Shown here one piece after another: positions 1 through 5,106 of a stretch of 5,106 nt of DNA. The notes beneath the pieces were generated by a model. It was not told the origin of the DNA, did no database searches, and was given only the letters and a program-made list of their open reading frames with translations. This DNA is from Lysinibacillus sp. (GTDB lineage Bacteria; Bacillota; Bacilli; Bacillales_A; Planococcaceae), in NCBI GenBank assembly GCA_012735355.1, contig JAAYHP010000060.1, forward strand, positions 1-5,106, given 5' to 3'. The translations under genes and the position numbers were made by a program. Positions within the stretch are counted from its first letter, which is position 1; each line of letters opens with the position of its first letter.

Positions 1-703
1 AAACAGGTTTTGCATAAATTTTTGTCGGTGCAAGAAGAGCTTCGCCAATCGGCCCTAAATCTTCGTAGCCTTCAATAATTTCATCATGCTTATAGCCATT
101 ATCCGCAAATACGATTTTGCGGACTAAAGAATAGCCGTTCGAATGGACACCGCTCGATGCTAGGCCTACAAGAACGTCGCCTTCTTGAATTTTTTCACCC
201 GTTACGATTTTCGATTTTTCACATGCTCCAACGGCAAATCCAGCTAAATCGTATTCATCTTCATCGTATAAACCAGGCATTTCAGCAGTTTCTCCACCGA
301 TTAATGCCGCTCCTGCTTGCACACACCCATCAGCAACACCGCTAACAATTTGTTCGATTTTTGCAGGGTCTGCTTTCCCGACAGCGACATAATCAAGGAA
401 ATATAATGGCTCTGCACCTTGCGCTACGATGTCGTTTACACACATAGCTACACAGTCAATGCCTATCGTGTCATGTTTATTCGTCATAAACGCCAGTTTC
501 AGCTTTGTCCCGACACCGTCTGTACCTGAAATAAGAACTGGTTCTTTTAAGTTCAATGCAGATAAATCGAACATGCCTCCGAAGCCGCCAAAAGCTCCCA
601 TCACACCGAGACGCTCGGTGCGTTCCACGTGTGATTTCATGCGTTTTACCGCTTCATAACCTGCTTCAATATTTACCCCTGCTTGTTCATATGCCTTTGA
701 CAT
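1..703 (-). CDS. purM: Phosphoribosylformylglycinamidine cyclo-ligase (AIR synthetase), 3' end cut by window edge
   Basis: PurM carries out step 5 of cytosolic de novo purine synthesis, the ATP-dependent ring closure of FGAM to 5-aminoimidazole ribonucleotide (AIR). The frame stays open from the ATG at 701-703 to the left edge, giving 234 codons. The family is about 346 residues long, so roughly the last third lies outside the window; this is an edge effect, not a broken gene. The protein begins [20 protein letters not shown]. It shows the AIRS/PurM-like N-terminal ATP-binding region: [13 protein letters not shown] (residues 59-71), a conserved [12 protein letters not shown] block (81-92), FLDYVAVGK (102-110) and GGETAEMPG (136-144). 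The start of the C-terminal domain follows with [16 protein letters not shown] (180-195). The start is supported by a strong ribosome binding site and by agreement with the Bacillus PurM N-terminus. The gene follows purF after 12 nt, the order found in B. subtilis, where purN would come next. PurL belongs to the same fold superfamily and makes PurM's substrate. Confidence 0.97.
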   Translation of the reverse strand, partial: MSKAYEQAGVNIEAGYEAVKRMKSHVERTERLGVMGAFGGFGGMFDLSALNLKEPVLISGTDGVGTKLKLAFMTNKHDTIGIDCVAMCVNDIVAQGAEPLYFLDYVAVGKADPAKIEQIVSGVADGCVQAGAALIGGETAEMPGLYDEDEYDLAGFAVGACEKSKIVTGEKIQEGDVLVGLASSGVHSNGYSLVRKIVFADNGYKHDEIIEGYEDLGPIGEALLAPTKIYAKPV

Positions 704-710
704 ATTTCTT

Positions 711-717
711 CCTCCTT
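711..717 (-). promoter_or_regulatory. Ribosome binding site of purM, overlapping the purF stop codon
   Basis: The minus strand reads AAGGAGG, a near-perfect anti-16S match, 7 nt before the purM ATG. Its first two bases belong to the purF stop codon TAA (716-718). Ribosomes finishing purF therefore end on top of the purM initiation site, which suggests translational coupling (inference). Confidence 0.9.
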
Positions 718-2140
718 AACGTAAAAGTTCCTTTTCATGTGGTAAGACAGTGTCTGGGAAAATCTCAGTTGGATATTTACCTGTAAAACAAGCTAAGCAA
801 AGACCGCCGTCCTCATCATCAAACGGTCTTGCAATGGCTTCAATTAATCCTACAGGTGATAAAAATATTAATGAATCTGCCCCAATGGCATCTCGAATTT
901 CATCGATCGTTCTCCCTGTCGCGATTAACTCTGAATCCGATGAAATATCGATTCCGTAAAAACATGGGCTGGAAATTGGCGGTGACGTGATCGCAACGTG
1001 CACTTCCTTCGCTCCAGCTTCCTTTAACATTTTTACAATACGGCGGGAAGTTGTACCGCGAACAATCGAGTCATCCACCATGACAACCCGTTTTCCACGA
1101 ACGACTTGCACAACGGGAGAAAGTTTCATTTTTACTCCTCGTTCCCTTAATTCTTGCGTAGGTTGAATAAAGGTTCTTCCAACGTAGCGATTTTTAATTA
1201 AGCCCATTTCATAAGGAATACCGATTTCTTCCGCAAATCCGTTGGCAGCAGAAATGGATGAATCCGGAACTCCTGTCACAACATCTGCATCGATGAAGCC
1301 CATTTCTTTTGCCAATTGTTTCCCCATCCGTTTACGAGCCATATGAATGTTTACATGGTCAATGTTTGAATCGGGTCGGGCAAAATAAACATACTCCATC
1401 GCACACATCGATCTGCGTTCCATTTTTGTATATCTATCTTCTATAAGTCCGTCATTCGAAATAATGATTAATTCTCCCGGATGAACTTCACGAACATATT
1501 CAGCACCAATTAAATCAAAGGCACATGTTTCCGATGAAGCCACCCACGCATCTCCTAATCTACCGATGGATAGTGGACGTAAACCATTGCGGTCACGAGC
1601 AAGAATCATTTTATCTTTCGTTAAAATGATGACTGAAAACGCGCCTTTTAATAATGAAAGGGCTTCTTTCACTTGTTCTATAAAACGAGGCTTTTTACTC
1701 TTTTTAATTAAATGGACAATTACTTCCGTATCAGAAGTAGTGTGAAAAATGCTACCTGAACGTTCTAAATGTTGCTTTAAATGGTTGGCATTCACTAAAT
1801 TACCGTTATGGGCGAGGGCAATCGTTCCAGTGGAAGAGCGAAATAATAACGGTTGAACATTTTCCACTCCGCCTCCTCCAGCCGTTGTATAACGAACGTG
1901 AGCAACAGCAGAAGTCCCTTTTGCACTTCGCAATTTTTCTTCATTAAACACATCGTTGACAAGCCCTTCGCCTTTTACCGCCTTGAAGTACTGGCCGTCT
2001 GTAGCGACGATGCCAGCACCTTCTTGACCGCGGTGTTGTAATGCGTGAAGTCCATAGTAGCTTAAATGAGCTGCTGATTCATGTCCCCAAATTCCGAAAA
2101 CGCCGCACTCTTCATTTAAGCCTCTGATTTCAGCAAGCAT
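716..2140 (-). CDS. purF: Amidophosphoribosyltransferase (glutamine PRPP amidotransferase), Fe-S type with propeptide
   Basis: PurF catalyses the committed first step of purine synthesis: PRPP + glutamine to 5-phosphoribosylamine, glutamate and PPi, in the cytosol. It is 474 residues long (B. subtilis about 476). Residues 1-11 ([11 protein letters not shown]) match the cleaved propeptide, exposing Cys12 as the N-terminal nucleophile of the Ntn glutaminase domain (about 12-245). Other visible active-site parts are R83, N112-G113 in HNGN, and D137 in SDTE. The C-terminal phosphoribosyltransferase domain has the flexible loop NRYVGRTF (317-324) and the PRPP loop [16 protein letters not shown] (352-367). 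Cys246, Cys393, Cys448 and Cys451 correspond to the four [4Fe-4S] ligands of B. subtilis PurF, where the cluster makes the enzyme oxygen-labile; nucleotide feedback inhibition by AMP/GDP-type ligands is known for the family. The ATG at 2140 is chosen over an in-frame ATG at 2167 because it has a strong ribosome binding site and gives the expected propeptide. It overlaps the purL end by 25 nt. Confidence 0.98.
   Translation of the reverse strand: MLAEIRGLNEECGVFGIWGHESAAHLSYYGLHALQHRGQEGAGIVATDGQYFKAVKGEGLVNDVFNEEKLRSAKGTSAVAHVRYTTAGGGGVENVQPLLFRSSTGTIALAHNGNLVNANHLKQHLERSGSIFHTTSDTEVIVHLIKKSKKPRFIEQVKEALSLLKGAFSVIILTKDKMILARDRNGLRPLSIGRLGDAWVASSETCAFDLIGAEYVREVHPGELIIISNDGLIEDRYTKMERRSMCAMEYVYFARPDSNIDHVNIHMARKRMGKQLAKEMGFIDADVVTGVPDSSISAANGFAEEIGIPYEMGLIKNRYVGRTFIQPTQELRERGVKMKLSPVVQVVRGKRVVMVDDSIVRGTTSRRIVKMLKEAGAKEVHVAITSPPISSPCFYGIDISSDSELIATGRTIDEIRDAIGADSLIFLSPVGLIEAIARPFDDEDGGLCLACFTGKYPTEIFPDTVLPHEKELLR
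2108..2140 (-). other. Segment encoding the PurF propeptide (11 residues)
   Basis: The first eleven codons of purF encode [11 protein letters not shown], directly before the catalytic Cys codon (TGC, 2105-2107). In B. subtilis PurF the equivalent MLAEIKGLNEE is removed autocatalytically, and Cys becomes residue 1 of the mature enzyme. The family's double-glutamate ending before Cys is kept, so processing is expected here by homology. The first eight codons lie inside the 3' end of purL in another reading frame. Confidence 0.85.
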
Positions 2141-4341
2141 GGAATAGCTCCTTTCCAAGCGGAACAAAATTCATTCACTGTACCTTCAATTAACACACCC
2201 GACTCACCATCTATTGTAATTTTTGCATCATCCGTCACAACGCCGATTCTCTTCGCATCTTTAACTAGTTCTTCAAAGCGAGATGCATTTTCCTCTTTCA
2301 CTGTGACGATAAAGCGAGATTGAGACTCACTGAATAACGCAGTGATAGGTGAACCTTCTAATGTCACATGAATACCAAGATCTTTCGCTCCGAAAGTTTT
2401 TTCAGCTAAAGCGACAGCTACTCCACCTTCTGCAACGTCGTGAGCGGATTGAACTAATCCTTCTTTAATTGCAGAAAGAAGAGCTTTTTGGCGAGATGCT
2501 TCTACTTCTAAATCAATGCTTGGAGCTTTTCCGAAAATTTTTCCATGAACTAATTTTTGAAGTTCTGAACCACCAAATTCAGTTTTCGTTTCACCGATTA
2601 AGTAAACAACGTCCCCAGCTTGTTTCACTTCTTGTGTCGTAATGTGGGATAAATCTTCAATCAGTCCTACCATACCGATCGTTGGTGTAGGGTAGATGGC
2701 TGAACCAGAGCGTTCGTTACTTAAAGATACGTTCCCACTAATGACTGGTGCATCAAGTGCTGTACAAGCCGCTGAAATACCTTCAGCTGATTTTTCTAGT
2801 TGCCAGAATATTTCTGGTTTATTTGGATTACCAAAGTTTAAACAGTCTGTAATCGCAATTGGAGTTCCACCAGATGCAGTGATATTGCGAGCCGCTTCTG
2901 CTACTGCAATTTTTCCGCCTGTTTCAGGGTCTAAATAAATATATCGAGAGTTACAGTCTACCGTCATCGCAATAGCTTTATTTTTTCCTCGAATACGAAC
3001 GACTCCCGCATCTGAACCAGGGGCAACAATTGTATTCGTTTGTACTTGATAATCGAATTGATTATAAACATATTCTTTTGAAGCAATTGTTGGTGCTTGT
3101 AATAATTTCGTTAATGTTTCTTTATAGTCACTTACCTCTGGTTCAACATTTTCCATTGCTTGGAATTCTCTGAAGTAAGCAGGTTCCGATGATGACTTAT
3201 GATAAACTGGTGCATCTTCAGCAAGGTAATCTGCTGGAACTTCTGCTACCACCTCTCCTTTATGGATCAGTCGAAGCATTTTATCGTCTGTTACACGACC
3301 GATTGCAACTGCCGGTACACCATGTTTTTCGAAGATTGCTTTTACTTCGTCTTCACGACCTTTTTTCACAACAATTAACATACGTTCTTGAGACTCAGAA
3401 AGCATCATTTCATAAGCTGTCATATTTTTTTCACGTTGCGGTACTAAATCTAAGTTTAATTCCACACCGTAACCAGCTTTTGAAGCCATTTCTGCAGAAG
3501 ATGAAGTTAACCCTGCTGCACCCATATCTTGAATACCAATTAGTGCATCTGATTTCACCACTTCTAAACATGCTTCCATTAGAAGTTTTTCCATGAATGG
3601 ATCTCCCACTTGAACTGGCGAACTCTTTTCTGCAGAATCATCACTTAATTCTACTGAAGATGCTGTTGCACCATGGATACCGTCTCGTCCTGTTTTCGCT
3701 CCAGCATACATAACAACGTTTCCAACACCAGCCGCAACACCTTTTTGCATGTCTTCATGATTAATTAAACCAACGACCATCGCATTCACTAATGGGTTTC
3801 CTTCGTAACAAGGGTCAAGTTGGATTTCTCCACCTACTGTTGGTACACCAATGGCATTCCCGTAACCAGCAATCCCTGCTACCGCTTGTTCAAATAAATA
3901 TTTCACGCGGTCTGATTTCAACTCTCCAAAACGCAAGGAGTTAAGAGAAGCGATTGGACGAGCTCCCATTGAGAACACGTCGCGTAAAATACCACCTACA
4001 CCTGTTGCTGCCCCTTGATAAGGTTCAATTGCTGATGGATAGTTATGGGACTCTAACTTAAATACAACCGCTTGTCCGTCACCGATATCCACAACCCCTG
4101 CACCTTCTCCAGGTCCTTGTAATACGCGAGGTCCTTTCGTAGGGAATTTACGTAACACTGGTTTTGAACTTTTATATGAACAATGTTCTGACAACATAAC
4201 AGAAAATAGCCCTGTTTCCGTCGAGTTTGGAAGACGACCTAACTTCTCACAAGCTAATTCGTATTCTTCATCTGATAATCCGATCTCAGCATATAGCTTT
4301 TGTTCCTTAATTTGCTCTTTTGTAGGCTCATGGTTAGACAT
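2116..4341 (-). CDS. purL: Phosphoribosylformylglycinamidine synthase subunit PurL (small type)
   Basis: PurL is the synthetase subunit of FGAM synthase. It uses ATP and ammonia delivered by PurQ to convert FGAR to FGAM (step 4). It is 741 residues long, the normal size of the small PurL of Gram-positive bacteria and archaea, which lacks the fused glutaminase and PurS-like parts of the about 1300-residue E. coli type. The two tandem AIRS/PurM-like halves are both visible. The first half has SEHCSYKSS with the conserved catalytic-site His53, [20 protein letters not shown] (95-114), [11 protein letters not shown] (271-281) and SESQER (315-320). The second half has DCNSRY (462-467), TDCLNFGNP (498-506), SGNVSLSNE (535-543), DVAEGG (635-640) and FSESQSR (670-676). 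The ATG at 4341 has GGAGGG upstream and overlaps the purQ stop by 8 nt. At its 3' end it overlaps purF by 25 nt. The complex requires PurS and PurQ, encoded immediately upstream. Confidence 0.98.
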   Translation of the reverse strand: MSNHEPTKEQIKEQKLYAEIGLSDEEYELACEKLGRLPNSTETGLFSVMLSEHCSYKSSKPVLRKFPTKGPRVLQGPGEGAGVVDIGDGQAVVFKLESHNYPSAIEPYQGAATGVGGILRDVFSMGARPIASLNSLRFGELKSDRVKYLFEQAVAGIAGYGNAIGVPTVGGEIQLDPCYEGNPLVNAMVVGLINHEDMQKGVAAGVGNVVMYAGAKTGRDGIHGATASSVELSDDSAEKSSPVQVGDPFMEKLLMEACLEVVKSDALIGIQDMGAAGLTSSSAEMASKAGYGVELNLDLVPQREKNMTAYEMMLSESQERMLIVVKKGREDEVKAIFEKHGVPAVAIGRVTDDKMLRLIHKGEVVAEVPADYLAEDAPVYHKSSSEPAYFREFQAMENVEPEVSDYKETLTKLLQAPTIASKEYVYNQFDYQVQTNTIVAPGSDAGVVRIRGKNKAIAMTVDCNSRYIYLDPETGGKIAVAEAARNITASGGTPIAITDCLNFGNPNKPEIFWQLEKSAEGISAACTALDAPVISGNVSLSNERSGSAIYPTPTIGMVGLIEDLSHITTQEVKQAGDVVYLIGETKTEFGGSELQKLVHGKIFGKAPSIDLEVEASRQKALLSAIKEGLVQSAHDVAEGGVAVALAEKTFGAKDLGIHVTLEGSPITALFSESQSRFIVTVKEENASRFEELVKDAKRIGVVTDDAKITIDGESGVLIEGTVNEFCSAWKGAIPCLLKSEA
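2148..2154 (-). promoter_or_regulatory. Ribosome binding site of purF, inside the purL coding region
   Basis: The minus strand reads AAAGGAG, 7 nt before the ATG at 2138-2140. This decides the purF start. The in-frame ATG at 2167 would add nine residues (MFRLERSYS) that do not fit the known PurF propeptide. The site lies wholly within the purL reading frame, so ribosomes translating purL pass over it. Confidence 0.88.
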
Positions 4342-5011
4342 GTAATTCCCTCCACTGTTTCACAATTGATTTAAATAGTTTCAGTCCATCTTCACTACCG
4401 AGTAATGCATCTACTGCACGTTCAGGGTGTGGCATCATTCCTAATACATTGCCTTTTTTATTAATAATTCCAGCGATGTTTTCGACACTGCCATTTGGAT
4501 TTTCATTTGCATAAGTAAAAACTATTTGATTGTTCGCTTTTAACTTCGCTAATGTTTCTTCGTCACAATAGTAGTTTCCGTCTTCATGAGCAATTGGAAT
4601 GTTGACGATTTCACCTTTTTCGTACTCATTCGTAAATATTGTTTCGTTATTTTCAACTTTTATTTGCATCGGTCTGCAAATGAATTTCAAATCTTTATTC
4701 TTTAAAAAGTGACCAGGAAGTAAACCTGCTTCCGTTAAAATTTGGAACCCGTTACATACTCCTAAAATCGGTGTTCCTGCTTCAGCGGCCTTCTTCACTT
4801 CTTCCATCACTTTCGTGCGACTTGCTAATGCTCCGCTACGTAAGTAATTTCCATAGGAAGCTCCACCAGGAAGTACAATGGCGTCAAACTCGCTTAAATT
4901 TGTTGCATCATGTCTTACATATTCGACTTCTTCCCCTAACTCGTCTTTGATTGCATCATACAAATCAACTTCACCAGTTGTTCCTGGGAAAACGAGAACT
5001 GCGAATTTCAT
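4334..5011 (-). CDS. purQ: Phosphoribosylformylglycinamidine synthase subunit PurQ (glutaminase)
   Basis: PurQ is the class I (triad) glutamine amidotransferase subunit of FGAM synthase. It hydrolyses glutamine and passes ammonia to PurL. It has 225 residues, close to the 227 of B. subtilis. The catalytic triad is intact: Cys86 in the nucleophile elbow GVCNGFQ (84-90), and His195 with Glu197 in [10 protein letters not shown] (192-201). The oxyanion-hole PGG is at 48-50, and the Bacillus-like blocks KDLKFICRP (106-114), NPNGS (171-175) and [13 protein letters not shown] (185-197) are present. Several normally conserved motifs are altered. The usual PGSNCD near the N-terminus reads PGTTGE (9-14), GGFSYGDYLR reads [10 protein letters not shown] (49-58), and AHGEGN reads AHEDGN (141-146). 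The frame is intact and the changes do not look like a frameshift. The start ATG lies 2 nt after the purS stop, and the 3' end overlaps purL by 8 nt. A glutaminase partner of PurL is by far the best assignment. Confidence 0.96.
   Translation of the reverse strand: MKFAVLVFPGTTGEVDLYDAIKDELGEEVEYVRHDATNLSEFDAIVLPGGASYGNYLRSGALASRTKVMEEVKKAAEAGTPILGVCNGFQILTEAGLLPGHFLKNKDLKFICRPMQIKVENNETIFTNEYEKGEIVNIPIAHEDGNYYCDEETLAKLKANNQIVFTYANENPNGSVENIAGIINKKGNVLGMMPHPERAVDALLGSEDGLKLFKSIVKQWRELHV
4348..4353 (-). promoter_or_regulatory. Ribosome binding site of purL, inside the purQ coding region
   Basis: The minus strand reads GGAGGG, 6 nt before the purL ATG (4339-4341), within the last codons of purQ. 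Together with the 8-nt overlap ATGTCTAA, in which the purL start precedes the purQ stop, this is a typical arrangement for termination-reinitiation coupling of two subunits of one complex. Confidence 0.85.
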
Positions 5012-5013
5012 AA

Positions 5014-5106
5014 TTAGTTAGCCTCCTCGACTTCGTAGCGATAATCCTCAATTACTGTATTTACTAGAAGTTTTTCACACATTTCTTTTACCACTGTGTC
5101 GAGGTC
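5014..5106 (-). CDS. purS: Phosphoribosylformylglycinamidine synthase subunit PurS, only the C-terminal end in window
   Basis: PurS is the small structural subunit that bridges PurL and PurQ in the three-part FGAM synthase of Bacillus-type bacteria and is needed for ammonia transfer. Only the last 30 codons and the TAA stop (5014-5016) are present; the start lies beyond the right edge. The visible peptide includes [14 protein letters not shown] followed by [16 protein letters not shown]. This matches the B. subtilis PurS C-terminus almost residue for residue as I remember it ([14 protein letters not shown], then [13 protein letters not shown]). The family is about 84 residues long, so roughly a third is seen. 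The stop is 2 nt before the purQ start, as expected for co-translated subunits of one complex. Confidence 0.93.
   Translation of the reverse strand, partial: DLDTVVKEMCEKLLVNTVIEDYRYEVEEAN
5022..5028 (-). promoter_or_regulatory. Ribosome binding site of purQ, inside the purS coding region
   Basis: The minus strand reads GAGGAGG, 10 nt before the purQ ATG (5009-5011). It lies over the penultimate codons of purS, where the same bases encode the EE of the PurS tail. Spacing is slightly longer than for the other genes here. Confidence 0.82.

Noticed and set aside
604..620. Perfect inverted repeat CACCGAG-ACG-CTCGGTG, a 7-bp stem with a 3-nt loop, near the start of purM.
   Set aside because: It has no T-run on the transcribed side and lies in a conserved coding block (RTERLGV). 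A terminator early in purM would make no sense in this operon, so it is probably a codon coincidence.
1..703. purM appears to lack its C-terminal third.
   Set aside because: The frame is still open at the left edge with no stop or frameshift, so this is truncation by the window and not a pseudogene.
429..959. Plus-strand open frames opposite purM and the 3' end of purF.
   Set aside because: They are short and mutually overlapping, and they run opposite conserved PurM and PurF coding sequence. They show no recognisable protein features.
2138..2167. Longer purF frame starting at an in-frame ATG at 2167.
   Set aside because: The nine extra residues (MFRLERSYS) do not fit the Bacillus PurF propeptide, and the ribosome binding site AAAGGAG is correctly spaced only for the ATG at 2140.
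3189..3596. Plus-strand open frame of 135 codons opposite purL.
   Set aside because: It lies wholly antisense to highly conserved purL sequence. Its Leu- and His-rich translation is typical of a shadow frame, and it resembles no family I recognise.
1..5106. Search for a hidden or novel system: mobile elements, repeats, CRISPR, RNA genes, riboswitch, foreign genes.
   Set aside because: The window is fully occupied by five conserved pur genes in standard Bacillus order, leaving only 14 intergenic bases. No direct-repeat array, insertion-sequence end, tRNA-like fold or riboswitch leader could be identified.

Overview
The window is a slice of a bacterial de novo purine biosynthesis operon. All five genes lie on the minus strand, so transcription runs from high to low coordinates: purS (3' end only, 5014-5106), purQ (4334-5011), purL (2116-4341), purF (716-2140) and purM (5' part only, 1-703). 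Coding density is essentially complete. The only non-coding bases are 2 nt between purS and purQ and 12 nt between purF and purM. No RNA gene, mobile element, CRISPR array, riboswitch or terminator is visible. The operon promoter and any leader or purine riboswitch would lie upstream of the first pur gene, outside the right edge.

The organism is most likely a Bacillaceae (Firmicutes) member. The order purS-purQ-purL-purF-purM matches the Bacillus subtilis pur operon (purEKBC-SQLF-MNHD). FGAM synthase is split into three parts (small PurL plus separate PurQ and PurS). PurF is the Fe-S, propeptide-bearing Bacillus type. Protein sequences, as I remember the B. subtilis ones, match closely over long stretches. 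Strong AAGGAGG-like ribosome binding sites precede the genes, and the DNA is moderately AT-rich. I cannot fix the genus from sequence alone.

The enzymes act as a connected pathway. PurF makes phosphoribosylamine from PRPP and glutamine (step 1). PurS, PurQ and PurL form the FGAM synthase complex (step 4). PurM closes the imidazole ring to give AIR (step 5). The genes are packed for translational coupling: every start codon after purS sits within 12 nt of, or inside, the preceding gene, and each ribosome binding site overlaps upstream coding sequence.

I found no undescribed system. Two points merit a second look: a PurQ that departs from the usual family motifs at several normally conserved places while keeping its catalytic triad, and a purL/purF overlap that encodes most of the PurF propeptide.
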